The notes under the pieces are model-generated. The model saw nothing but the letters and a program-made list of their open reading frames with translations, had not been told where the DNA came from and did not search any database. Made by a program: the position numbers and the translations under genes. Of a stretch of 64,000 nucleotides of DNA, positions 17,942-26,415 are shown one piece after another. The stretch is from Scytonema hofmannii PCC 7110 (lineage in GTDB: Bacteria > Cyanobacteriota > Cyanobacteriia > Cyanobacteriales > Nostocaceae): positions 496,001 through 560,000 of the forward strand of contig NZ_KQ976354.1 of NCBI RefSeq assembly GCF_000346485.2, in the 5' to 3' direction. Position 1 is the stretch's first letter. Every line of letters starts with the position of its first letter.

Positions 17942-17957
17942 TCAAGAGTGCAAGATT

Positions 17958-19055
17958 ATGATTGGCGAACGCATTAAGATTGCCCGAAATAAAGCGGGTT
18001 TGTCTCTTCGCCAGCTCTCCGAAGCTATGCAGGGGAAAGTATCGCCTCAAGCAATCGGAAAGTATGAACGAGGCGAAATGCTCCCAAGCTCCGGTGTTCT
18101 ACTTGCTCTTAGCAAAGCGCTTGGAGTATCTCTCACTTATTTAATGGATACTCAAGGTATCGAGCTAGGAGAAGTTGACTTCCGCTCCAAAAGCAATACG
18201 ACTGTTAAAGAGCGTGCAAGAGTTAAAACTGAGGTTCTTGAATGGGTAGAGCGCTACTTACAGATTGAACAAATTCTTGATATGGGTAGTGCAGAATGGG
18301 AAATACCTATTGATATACCCTGTAAAATCAGTAATATTGAAGAAGCGGAGAAAATCGCTGATGAAGTTCGGAGCCAGTGGGGTTTAGGTTATGACCCTAT
18401 CCCAAACATGACTGAGTTATTGGAAGAAAAAGGGATGAAAGTCTTCACAATCAACCTTCCAGAAAAAGTATCGGGCTTTACTTGCTCAATCAAACGCTCC
18501 AACAATCATTCAAATGTACCAGTTGTTGTAGTCAACAACCTATTTTCTCTTGAACGGCGTCGGTTAACCCTAGGACACGAGTTAGCTCATCAACTCATAG
18601 ATTCTGAAAATCTTTCTAAAAAAGATGAGGAAAAAGCTGCAAATTTCTTTGCCGGAGCTTTTTTAATGCCACGAGAACACCTCGATCGTGAAGTTGGTAA
18701 GCATCGTAATTTCTTAGGTTACCAAGAGTTAATAAACCTGAAGCGACTGTACGGGGTTAGTGGAGCAGCGTTATTAGTTCGCCTCAAAGATATCGGAATT
18801 ATTTCTGATGCAACCATAACATACTCTTTTCAATCAATAGCAAGAACTTGGAGAATGACTGAGCCAGAGGAACTTGAAACCATCTCTGAACGTGGTACAA
18901 AAGAACAAGCTTGGCGTTTTGAGCGGCTCTGCTATCGTGCGCTAGCAGAAGATTTAATTTCTTTGAGCAAAGCCACAGAGCTTTTGCGACAACCGATTCA
19001 CCAAGTAGAGGCGGGACTCAAAGGACCAAGTGGTGCTTATTCAGGTTATTGTTAG
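17958..19055 (+). CDS. XRE-type HTH regulator with ImmA/IrrE metallopeptidase domain
   Basis: 365 residues from ATG 17958. Residues 1-62 are an XRE helix-turn-helix (RIKIARNKAGLSLRQLSEAM, then SPQAIGKYERGE). Residues 130-270 are a COG2856 peptidase domain with the zinc motif LGHELAHQ; the downstream Glu/Asn-rich stretch KAANFFAGAFLMP is also typical. Such proteins repress their own operon and may be cut or activated by stress; some cut a partner repressor. A 9-bp inverted repeat with a -10 box lies upstream. The 3' end overlaps the PIN gene by 26 bases. A toxin-antitoxin-like unit or mobile-element regulator is the likely role. Confidence 0.88.
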   Translation: MIGERIKIARNKAGLSLRQLSEAMQGKVSPQAIGKYERGEMLPSSGVLLALSKALGVSLTYLMDTQGIELGEVDFRSKSNTTVKERARVKTEVLEWVERYLQIEQILDMGSAEWEIPIDIPCKISNIEEAEKIADEVRSQWGLGYDPIPNMTELLEEKGMKVFTINLPEKVSGFTCSIKRSNNHSNVPVVVVNNLFSLERRRLTLGHELAHQLIDSENLSKKDEEKAANFFAGAFLMPREHLDREVGKHRNFLGYQELINLKRLYGVSGAALLVRLKDIGIISDATITYSFQSIARTWRMTEPEELETISERGTKEQAWRFERLCYRALAEDLISLSKATELLRQPIHQVEAGLKGPSGAYSGYC

Positions 19056-19548
19056 TGACTCGTCTTGTCTGATCGATCTACGCAAAGTGTCCTTATTGGG
19101 CGCTCTTATATCTCTTCCTTATGAAATTACAATTCCAGATACTCTTTTCTACAATGAGCTAATTGAGTTGACAGAGTCTGAAAGAACAACACTTATTAAC
19201 AGTGGTTTGAAAATTCTTGAAACACCGCCTACAGGGATCAGCCGAATCCAAGGAATTAGCCGTCAATTCCCAGCTTTATCAATTTATGACTGTTTTGCTT
19301 TTGCCCTTGCAGAACGCTTACAAAACTCAATTTTACTCACGGGGGACAAAACGTTACGAAGAATAGCAACTAATCATCGTATTGAAGTTCACGGAATACT
19401 TTGGGCAATTGATGAAATGTATAAAACTGCAACAGCAACGGTCAAGGAACTTTATGACGCATTGATTTTATTTGAAAAAGATCCAACTATACGTTTACCT
19501 AAAAAAGATTTAGAAAATTATCTTGAACGATATAAAAATATCTTATGA
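19030..19548 (+). CDS. PIN-domain protein, probable toxin or RNase partner
   Basis: 172 residues from GTG 19030, overlapping the XRE-ImmA gene. VSDSSCLIDL holds the first acidic residue of the PIN nuclease fold, and SIYDCFAFALAERL and ILLTGDKTLRRIA hold the next two (Asp in each). The C-terminal 50 residues form an extra helical tail (VKELYDALILFEKDP). PIN proteins cut RNA with Mg2+ or Mn2+. The overlap with a regulator that represses the operon suggests a toxin-antitoxin pair in which the XRE-ImmA protein is the antidote. No ribosome site is evident; translation is probably coupled. Confidence 0.8.
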   Translation: MVLIQVIVSDSSCLIDLRKVSLLGALISLPYEITIPDTLFYNELIELTESERTTLINSGLKILETPPTGISRIQGISRQFPALSIYDCFAFALAERLQNSILLTGDKTLRRIATNHRIEVHGILWAIDEMYKTATATVKELYDALILFEKDPTIRLPKKDLENYLERYKNIL

Positions 19549-19579
19549 AAAGAAAACAAGATAATAGTAATGTCTATTT

Positions 19580-19690
19580 AATAACAACAAATTCCAGCCG
19601 TTTTCCAGTCAATGAACAACATTATGTTCTTGTGGAACGGGCGAGGACGCCCGTCCTTACATCCTGTATGGGCGAGGATGCTCCGCAGTC
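19580..19690. repeat. Dispersed palindromic repeat family, diverged copy
   Basis: AATTCCAGCCGTTTTCCAG, then TGTTCTTGTGGA and the hairpin ACGGGCG-AGGA-CGCCCGT, then a further GGGCGAGGATGC. It lies between the PIN gene and the convergent MFS gene, and no other feature occupies the gap. Confidence 0.65.
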
Positions 19691-19770
19691 GCTACAACTC
19701 TGAGAACCCCCGCACGGCGCTGCTCTCCACCCTACTCTATGCGATCGTGAATGATTTAGGATTGCTATAG

Positions 19771-20952
19771 TCAGGGCAAAAGTCCAATTAGCAAGGCTAT
19801 GGGTGCTGCAAGTAACAGCCACATAGTCCAGTACAAACCATGCTGTTGAGCAACTAACCCAAGCCCAAGGGGTAATAAACCACCAACTAAACCAAACAAA
19901 TTGTTTAGCGTCATGACTGTACCACTTTGTCCGGGCATAGCTGTGTACAATTGCCCTTGGAGAATTGAGTACCAACCAGCGTTGAAGAAACCCAGCAAGC
20001 CGAGAATTACCAATTTGATATTTATGTTTGGTACAACCAAAAAAGCTGGGTAAAGACACAAGACTATCATGGCGCTTAATCTTAAATAATCTAATCCCCG
20101 CACCCGTTCTAGTAAAGGGATGAGTAAAAAATCTCCCACCAAGCCAAATCCCAGCCATACAGTTACAGCAAAACTTGTCTGCGTGTTGTTTGCACCAACC
20201 ACATCAACAAAGTACAGTGCTAAAAAGCCTCTTAGAATATCCAACATTAAATCAGAACATTGAAGTAAAGTTAACCAAAGTAGCACTTTACGCCGTTTTA
20301 ATGCGTTGATCGCATTCCGTATCCCATCTTTGAAGCCATGCATTGGTTCATCAATTGGGGAAGATGAAGTTGGAGTTGCTTTTCGATACTTCCACAGCAT
20401 TCCCAACAGCAACACTGTCAGTACTGCTAATGTAAAAAACGCACTCCGCCAACTTTGATGTAATGCGGTTGCACAAGCTAAAACCAAGGGTCCAATTACA
20501 TTTCCGAAAGAACCTGCTAATGTCCAACGTGCCATATTTTGCTCGTGGCGTGTAGGTTCGATGTCCATTAAGGTGGCTTGGGAAAGACTAACAAAACAGC
20601 CAGATGCTGGATAAAACAATACAAAGGCGGCTAATAACAATGAAAAGTTATGACTGAGGGAAATCAGCAGCAACGCGATCGCAAAACCAACGCCTCCACC
20701 CAAAATCAATTGCCGTCGCTGACCGATATCTCCCCAGATTCCCAAAATCGGCTCTATCAAGCTACTGATAGTATTGGGTATCGTCAGCAACATTCCTACT
20801 TGTACATAAGAAAGATGCAAGTCGTTACGAATCAATGGCCAAGCGGCTCCACGCACTCCATCAACAAGCTCGTCTAATAATTCGATGACCACGAAGATAA
20901 TAATTAAAAAAATTACATTCCTAGCAGTTTTATTTTTACCATTCAATGGCAT
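19771..20952 (-). CDS. Major facilitator superfamily transporter
   Basis: 393 residues with about twelve hydrophobic segments. The loop between helices 2 and 3 reads GIWGDIGQRRQLILGGG, the MFS signature (G-x-x-x-D-x-G-x-R-R). The central loop (residues 190-225) is charged and cytoplasmic. This is an inner-membrane secondary transporter; the direction and the substrate cannot be told. The C-terminus (ALLIGLLP) is short. The gene ends near a dispersed repeat, and about 210 bases separate it from murF upstream, so it may be transcribed after murF or alone. Confidence 0.88.
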   Translation of the reverse strand: MPLNGKNKTARNVIFLIIIFVVIELLDELVDGVRGAAWPLIRNDLHLSYVQVGMLLTIPNTISSLIEPILGIWGDIGQRRQLILGGGVGFAIALLLISLSHNFSLLLAAFVLFYPASGCFVSLSQATLMDIEPTRHEQNMARWTLAGSFGNVIGPLVLACATALHQSWRSAFFTLAVLTVLLLGMLWKYRKATPTSSSPIDEPMHGFKDGIRNAINALKRRKVLLWLTLLQCSDLMLDILRGFLALYFVDVVGANNTQTSFAVTVWLGFGLVGDFLLIPLLERVRGLDYLRLSAMIVLCLYPAFLVVPNINIKLVILGLLGFFNAGWYSILQGQLYTAMPGQSGTVMTLNNLFGLVGGLLPLGLGLVAQQHGLYWTMWLLLAAPIALLIGLLP

Positions 20953-21163
20953 TGTATAATTCCCCCGTCCTCAAAATTTGATAACCAACGCAAAATCTTC
21001 ACAGCGCTGGCTTTTGGAGGGGGAATCCACGAACAAAATTTTACGCCTTGTAAGGCGAATCGCTGGTGGGATAATTTTCTAGGAGATTACCAGGGTGGGA
21101 AATTCATAGAAACCAAAGGTAAAAAATTACTTACCAACATACATAACATATTATAGTTGCTGG

Positions 21164-22528
21164 TCACTGGTCACTGTTAATAAACTCTGTCCGGAACTGA
21201 CTGACAACCTTATCCAATCCTACAGAGTGTGCTGCTTTAAAAAGAATTCGATCGCCCTCTTGTACAAATGTCTTTAACCTAGCAACCAAGTCCCCGTGGG
21301 TTGAAAAGCATTCACAGGTTACACCTTCTGCACTCTCAGCTATAGCTTGGGCATCTTTTCCATCAACCAAAACCAACAACGCATCTAAATTTAATTTTCG
21401 CACTGTTTCTCCTACTTTTTGGTGGATATTGTGCGATCGCTCTCCCAATTCTTTCATAGCACCCAGTACAGCGATACGCCGATGACCTGGTGTTTCTGCT
21501 AATAAGTTCAACGCTGCTTGCATAGCTTCTGGTGCAGCATTATATGTTTCATCCAAAATGACCACATCATTGGACAAAGTAAAACGCTGCGATCGCCCTC
21601 CTGGCATATCCACCATCACACCTGCTTCTAAAAACGACCAATCAATATCCAGCACTTGCGCCACTGCTAAAGCTGCCAGAAAGTTAGTTGCATTGTGACG
21701 TCCGGGCAAAGGTAAGGGGATCTGTATTCCAGCAACTTCAAAAGTTTCGCTATCAACAAGTCTGCCTTGGATATCACCACCAGACAAACCATAGGTCAAA
21801 ACTTTTCCCTGCCACACTTTCGCTGCAGTTTCAATTAATAGCGGACAATCATGGTTGAGAATTGCTACACTATCTTTAGGCATTTCTGCTAGTAACTCAC
21901 ATTTTGCTTGAGCGATCGCTTCCTCAGAACCCAAAAGCTCAATGTGTGCCGTTCCTACATTAGTAATCACCCCAATGGTCGGATTGGCGATGTGAGTGAG
22001 TTCGGCAATTTGTCCTTTTCCGCGCATTGCCATTTCAATAACCGCGAATTCATGTTCTGCAGTCAGTTGCAGCAGAGTTTTTGGCACCCCAATTTCATTG
22101 TTGTAATTGCCATAGGTTTTGAGAACTTTTCCTTTTGTCGCCAACACAGCAGCAATGAGTTCCTTAGTGGTGGTTTTACCCACAGAACCCGTTACCCCAA
22201 TAACTGGAATTTGAAACCGATCCCGCCACCATCTACCAATTTTCTGATAAGCTGAGAGAGTATCTTGGACTTGCAAAACTGGAAATTCACCACTCTCATA
22301 TTTAAAATCCACAATAGCTGCCAAAGCACCATTGTCTATCGCTGTTTGGATAAATTCGTGTCCATCAAATTTCTCACCGCGCAAAGCCACAAATATTTCA
22401 CCTGGCTTGAGAATACGACTGTCCGTTTGTATACCGTTACTCGATTGTGCTAGCTCATTTTCAGATAAATTGACAGCTTGGGCAGCAAGAATTTTAACTA
22501 ACTGGCTTAGAGTTATAGAAAAAGACAT
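21164..22528 (-). CDS. murF: UDP-MurNAc-tripeptide--D-Ala-D-Ala ligase
   Basis: 454 residues, the normal MurF length. It adds D-Ala-D-Ala to the UDP-MurNAc-tripeptide in the cytosol, the last soluble step of peptidoglycan precursor synthesis. The N-terminal UDP-binding domain (IQTDSRILKPGEIFVALRGEKFDGHEF) is followed by the ATP-binding GVTGSVGKTTTKE loop, then NNEIGVPKTLL, VIEMAMRGKGQI and NHDCPL, and the C-terminal domain with DETYNAAPEAM. The last codons (AAC AGT GAC CAG TGA) come from the heptamer CAGTGAC, so the stop codon is repeat DNA. Confidence 0.96.
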   Translation of the reverse strand: MSFSITLSQLVKILAAQAVNLSENELAQSSNGIQTDSRILKPGEIFVALRGEKFDGHEFIQTAIDNGALAAIVDFKYESGEFPVLQVQDTLSAYQKIGRWWRDRFQIPVIGVTGSVGKTTTKELIAAVLATKGKVLKTYGNYNNEIGVPKTLLQLTAEHEFAVIEMAMRGKGQIAELTHIANPTIGVITNVGTAHIELLGSEEAIAQAKCELLAEMPKDSVAILNHDCPLLIETAAKVWQGKVLTYGLSGGDIQGRLVDSETFEVAGIQIPLPLPGRHNATNFLAALAVAQVLDIDWSFLEAGVMVDMPGGRSQRFTLSNDVVILDETYNAAPEAMQAALNLLAETPGHRRIAVLGAMKELGERSHNIHQKVGETVRKLNLDALLVLVDGKDAQAIAESAEGVTCECFSTHGDLVARLKTFVQEGDRILFKAAHSVGLDKVVSQFRTEFINSDQ

Positions 22529-22644
22529 AATTCTAAATTTTCTCTTCGTTACGTCACTTAGGGAACACTTCGCCTACAAGTAGGACAAGATTCCTTAAAT
22601 GTTAATACTGTTCTAAGTTATCTGGAACAGCTTGGAAATTTTAA

Positions 22645-22750
22645 CAGTGACCAGTGACCAGTGACCAGTGACCAGTGACCAGTGACCAGTGACCAGCGAT
22701 CGGTGACCAGTGACCAGTGACCAGTGACCAGCGATCGGTGACCAATGACA
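22645..22750. repeat. CAGTGAC heptamer array with HIP1-like inserts
   Basis: About fifteen CAGTGAC units, twice interrupted by CAGCGATCGGTGAC, which contains GCGATCG. It fills the 361-bp gap between murF and the TerB-like gene. A short CCCTACT heptamer run (22865-22891) also lies at the 3' end of the latter gene. Confidence 0.95.
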
Positions 22751-22889
22751 AATGACTAAAGTAGAGCCAAAAGAGATTTAACTCCTTTGGCAAGCCTAAT
22801 GTATAAGAATTTATTCGACTGAGTCTATATGAGTTTTGGCTGTTATGAAAATTTCTATTCCCTACTTCCCACTCCCTACTCCCTACTCC

Positions 22890-23336
22890 CTACCCCCGGT
22901 TCTTAATCACCATCACTTCTACAATCTGGGTAGCGATATCACGAGAAATGTCCAAAGCATGACACAAGTCGTTCAAGAAATCCTGCTCTTCTCGAGTCAC
23001 TATACCGTCAGCTAACACTAAATCTGAAGCGACTGCAAAAGCTGCTTCCCGCAAGTCGTAGGGTAAAGATTCCTTTGCTAAGTTAAACAAAGCATCTAAA
23101 CCGTCCCTTCTCAGAACACCGAGAAGCTTATCAAACATCCTGTTGATGACATCATTGGAATAACTTCTGAATAGTTTCATCCGAGACAGCGTAGCAGAAA
23201 TACTACGAGCCTCCTCATCAGACAGATACCCGTCTGATGCTGTTGCAGCCAAGGTGATAGCAGCAAAAGCTTCTGCTGGCGTGAGGATGTCGTGGACTTG
23301 GCTTTGTGTGCCAAACACTTTGTCAAATAGACCCAT
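22890..23336 (-). CDS. TerB-like (tellurite resistance) protein
   Basis: 148 residues with the TerB helical core: AFAAITLAATASDGYLSDEE, repeated in the second half as AFAVASDLVLADGIVTREEQDFL. These two acidic Asp-Gly-x-x-(S/T)-x-x-E sites are the metal-binding hallmark of the TerB fold. The protein is cytosolic. In cyanobacteria it is usually a single gene not tied to tellurite resistance, and its role is unknown. The start MGLFDKVFG is typical. Confidence 0.88.
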   Translation of the reverse strand: MGLFDKVFGTQSQVHDILTPAEAFAAITLAATASDGYLSDEEARSISATLSRMKLFRSYSNDVINRMFDKLLGVLRRDGLDALFNLAKESLPYDLREAAFAVASDLVLADGIVTREEQDFLNDLCHALDISRDIATQIVEVMVIKNRG

Positions 23337-23569
23337 TGTTGTTTACTCCCTAGTTGGTGTCTCATCAGCGGTGCCTCTACCCATGCTTGGATCGCTGTCG
23401 GAGGATGGTGCAGCGCTATGAGACTCTTATGCTTTAGTGTTCCCAAGATTTTTCACAAACGAACACTTGCACTCAATGGTTCTTGACAAAAAGCCAACTT
23501 TTCGCTAGAAGGAGTAAAACTTCTAATATACGTAAAGCTTTTTGGTATCAACTGTTTGCAAGCCGATCT

Positions 23570-23728
23570 CTAATGGAACCGCTTCGTGTCTACGCGATCG
23601 CCAGATTTTTCAGTGGTTTCGATGATTGCCAAACCTATGCCGGAAACAGCAATAAGTAATAACACTGAAGCCAAGAAGGCGTTTACAAGTATCCGAAGAG
23701 CATCGTCAAAGAAAATATAGCTGTTCAT
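23570..23728 (-). CDS. Small single-pass membrane protein
   Basis: 52 residues from ATG 23728. MNSYIFFDDALRILVN is followed by one hydrophobic helix (AFLASVLLLIAVSGIGLAII) and a charged tail (ETTEKSGDRVDTKRF). The AGGA before the start is close to the ATG. It reads away from psbA in the same direction, separated from it by a terminator. Its size resembles the small photosystem subunits, but it matches none that I recognise. It may be a real short gene; a search against Nostocales small proteins would settle it. Confidence 0.5.
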   Translation of the reverse strand: MNSYIFFDDALRILVNAFLASVLLLIAVSGIGLAIIETTEKSGDRVDTKRFH

Positions 23729-23939
23729 TGTCCTATCTTTAGAACTCAATGGTGCTAGTACTTACATATTTCTTCACACCTTGATAATTGGTTTTCGGGA
23801 ATGAAATACTAGCATAAGCATCTTAACAAAACTTTAGCTCTTTCATAACGATGTTTATACTTTTTCTTTTTGAAGTTCAGATGAACTTTGGGAACATTTT
23901 CTCTGCGCCTTTACATAAGCTAAAAATAGCTATAAACTA

Positions 23940-23969
23940 AAAAGCGCCCCTCTCACGAAGGACGCTTTT
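23940..23969 (-). terminator. Rho-independent terminator of psbA
   Basis: On the minus strand: AAAAGCG-TCCTTCGTGAGAGGGG-CGCTTTT, followed by TTAG. It lies about 40 bases after the psbA stop. A second small inverted repeat (GAAGAC...GTCTTC, 23977-24000) precedes it. Confidence 0.8.
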
Positions 23970-24010
23970 CTCTTGTGAAGACCAGGTACACCGTGTCTTC
24001 AAGTTAATGA

Positions 24011-25093
24011 TTAACCGTTGATAGCAGGAGCGCTGAGAGCAACAGGAGCAACTTCAGCAGCTGCTAAGTCGAGAGGGAAGTTGTGAGCGTTGCGCTCGTG
24101 CATGACTTCCATACCCAGGTTAGCGCGGTTGAGGATGTCTGCCCAGGTGCCAATCGCACGACCTTGTGAGTCAATTACCGATTGGTTGAAGTTGAAACCG
24201 TTGAGGTTGAACGCCATGGTGCTGATACCCAGTGCGGTGAACCAGATGCCTACCACTGGCCATGCTGCCAAGAAGAAGTGCAAGGAACGACTGTTGTTGA
24301 ATGATGCGTATTGGAAGATAAGCCTTCCGAAGTAACCGTGTGCAGCGACGATGTTGTAGGTCTCTTCTTCTTGTCCGAACTTGTAACCGTAGTTCTGAGA
24401 TTCGGTTTCGGTTGTTTCACGAACTAAGGAAGAGGTGACTAGAGAACCGTGCATTGCACTGAACAAGCTTCCACCGAATACACCTGCTACACCTAATTGA
24501 TGGAAGGGGTGCATGAGGATGTTGTGCTCAGCCTGGAACACCAACATGAAGTTGAAGGTTCCGGAGATACCCAAGGGCATACCGTCTGAGAAAGAACCTT
24601 GACCGATGGGATAGATTAAGAACACTGCGGTTGCAGCAGCAACGGGTGCGCTGAATGCTACGCAAATCCAAGGACGCATACCCAAGCGGTAGGACAATTC
24701 CCACTCACGACCTAAGTAGCAGAAAACGCCAATCAGGAAGTGGAAAACAACCAACTGGTATGGACCACCGTTGTACAACCACTCATCTAAGGAAGCGGCT
24801 TCCCAGATGGGGTAGAAGTGAAGACCGATGGCGTTGGAACTTGGAACAACTGCACCGGAGATGATGTTGTTACCGTAAAGTAAGGAACCTGCTACAGGTT
24901 CGCGGATACCATCGATGTCTACTGGAGGAGCAGCGATGAAAGCGATGATGAAGCAGATGGCTGCGGAAAGCAGTGTAGGGATCATCAATACGCCGAACCA
25001 GCCTACATAAAGGCGGTTTTCGGTAGAAGTGATCCAATTACAGAACTGCTCCCACACGCTTGCGCTTTCGCGGCGTTGTAGAGTTGCTGTCAT
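24011..25093 (-). CDS. psbA: Photosystem II protein D1, Glu130 form
   Basis: 360 residues, the standard D1 length. D1 is the reaction-centre subunit that binds P680, pheophytin, QB and most of the Mn4CaO5 cluster in the thylakoid membrane. Residues visible: Tyr161 (TyrZ), Asp170, Glu189, His190, His198, and near the end HERNAH and DLA. Residue 130 is Glu ([10 protein letters not shown]), as in the high-light D1 form; the low-light form has Gln. Cleavage after the Ala of PLDLA removes the 16-residue tail [16 protein letters not shown]. The gene is monocistronic with a terminator behind it. An AT-rich leader precedes it, and other psbA copies are expected elsewhere in the genome. Confidence 0.99.
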   Translation of the reverse strand: MTATLQRRESASVWEQFCNWITSTENRLYVGWFGVLMIPTLLSAAICFIIAFIAAPPVDIDGIREPVAGSLLYGNNIISGAVVPSSNAIGLHFYPIWEAASLDEWLYNGGPYQLVVFHFLIGVFCYLGREWELSYRLGMRPWICVAFSAPVAAATAVFLIYPIGQGSFSDGMPLGISGTFNFMLVFQAEHNILMHPFHQLGVAGVFGGSLFSAMHGSLVTSSLVRETTETESQNYGYKFGQEEETYNIVAAHGYFGRLIFQYASFNNSRSLHFFLAAWPVVGIWFTALGISTMAFNLNGFNFNQSVIDSQGRAIGTWADILNRANLGMEVMHERNAHNFPLDLAAAEVAPVALSAPAING

Positions 25094-25427
25094 GGTTTTA
25101 TGATTGCGATGAATTTAATGAGTTGGGTAATTGCTTACCTTAATTACTAAGTTACATTTCTTTACTTTATTTAGCAATATAGTTAACTTTAGTAAAATTT
25201 ATAATATTTATTAGTTCTCCTTATTGAAAGGGCAAGATTTAAAATGATGAGCGGATGCAATACTGCTCGGTTCTGGCACCTCAACTATCCTTAACCGAGT
25301 AGTATTGCGATCGCAAATAAACTAGAGTGAACAATTGCTTGCTTTGCAAATTCCACCCTCAGTCACCTCTTATAGTCCTTGGCTCACACCAATCCTTTGC
25401 AGTGCTGGCGCGTCCAAATAAAACAAA
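25094..25427 (-). promoter_or_regulatory. psbA upstream region
   Basis: The first 130 bases before the start are very AT-rich and hold several TATA-like boxes (TATAAT-like near 25201), fitting the promoter and leader of psbA. I cannot fix the -10/-35 pair or the transcription start. No gene is seen farther up. Confidence 0.4.
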
Positions 25428-25556
25428 ATTACAGCCATTTTCAGATTAATAGAACACATGGAGTGAGGCGGGCGAGGACGCCCACCTTCATGGAGTGGGG
25501 TGGGCGTCCTTGCCCGCCTTCTCCAGAATGAACGGGCAGGGATGCCCGTACCACAA
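25428..25556. repeat. Dispersed palindromic repeat family, full copy with three hairpins
   Basis: ATTACAGCCATTTTCAGATT, then GGGCG-AGGA-CGCCC, GGGCG-TCCTTG-CCCGCC and ACGGGCA-GGGA-TGCCCGT, ending in ACCACAAG. The left flank is shared with the copies at 50611 and 56890. Confidence 0.8.
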
Positions 25557-25859
25557 GGTTCTAAATATATATTTAGTTACTGCGATCGCGACAGTGAGAT
25601 CTGTGTTGCAACAGAGTCAATTTATGACAAAAAGATTACTTTATATGTAGAAAAAATACTGTAACTCTTTCATAAGATAAAAATCTCTGTTAAAGCTTTA
25701 GCAATAAGCTATAAAGAGAGAATATTACCATTAATGCATTTAAGACTTTTGCTCGATCCAATGTTTATGATACACTAATTTTCGTCAGTAAAACTTACAG
25801 AAATATAACCTCGGACTAAAGAAAAATATACACTTTAGAAATATCAGTATGCTCTAAGG

Positions 25860-25992
25860 GTGTGCTGAGCCGAGGAACCTTTGCAAGCGAGATATGAAGA
25901 CTGAAAAGTCTTTATAATCTGCCTGACTTTAGTGGGCAGAGCATCAAAAACTTAGCAAAGGAAAGTCCTTGCGGTCTTCTCGGTCTGACAGT
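25860..25992 (+). ncRNA. Candidate structured RNA of unknown class
   Basis: Nested pairings suggest a branched RNA: CCGAG (25870-25874) with CTCGG (25979-25983); CCTTTGCAAG (25878-25887) with CTTAGCAAAGG (25951-25961); hairpin AAGACT-gaa-AAGTCTT inside; hairpin CTGCC-tgactttagt-GGGCAG inside; hairpin GCAAAGGA-aa-GTCCTTGC as an alternative to the outer arm. No open frame of note overlaps it. A MITE begins at its right edge. Orientation is uncertain. It matches no RNA family I can name (not RNase P, SRP, 6S or tmRNA). Confidence 0.35.
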
Positions 25993-25995
25993 GTA

Positions 25996-26070
25996 TTAGA
26001 CATCTCCAGAAATGAGGTATCGACCCTGACTGCACAAGGCTTTTATATTCTTATTTGGAGATGTCTATTA
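25996..26070. mobile_element. Small MITE-like element with TAGACATCTCC ends
   Basis: The 11-bp termini TAGACATCTCC and GGAGATGTCTA face each other over 75 bp, with TA at both outer edges, which fits a TA target duplication of the IS630/Tc1-mariner type. It encodes nothing. A second hairpin (ATATCTGG-ttgta-CCAGATAT) lies just beyond, at 26087-26108. Confidence 0.6.
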
Positions 26071-26262
26071 GTGACTATGTCATTTATATATCTGGTTGTA
26101 CCAGATATAGTCTTGAGGTGCGCTACTCCTATCGACCAATGTGGTAAATAAAAAAGAAGGAGATTGCAATGCAGAATTGCCATACTAATATCCTTGCAAA
26201 TTTTAAGCTAGATACCCACGGACGATGGCCCACAACGAGGGAATGAAAATTTCTTCCTCCGA

Positions 26263-26320
26263 TTTCCTACTCACTATTCCCTACTCCCTATTCCTTACTC
26301 CCTATTTCCTACTCCCTATT
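26263..26320. repeat. CCCTACT-type heptamer array
   Basis: Imperfect CCCTACT, CCCTATT and CCTTACT units just upstream of the first glycosyltransferase. This is the same family as 6841-6874, read on the other strand. Confidence 0.8.
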
Positions 26321-26415
26321 TTCAAAACTTTAGTTTCAACGTGCGGTTTAAATTCTCAAACTGCATAGTTAGGACTTTGTTGGAAATCAAGCCGATCGCT
26401 AAAAAATTTGCTTTC

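Noticed and set aside
25860-25992. RNase P, SRP, 6S or tmRNA identity for the RNA candidate
   Set aside because: GGAAAGTCC looked like part of RNase P RNA, but it is a plain hairpin and no other conserved block of any of these RNAs is present.
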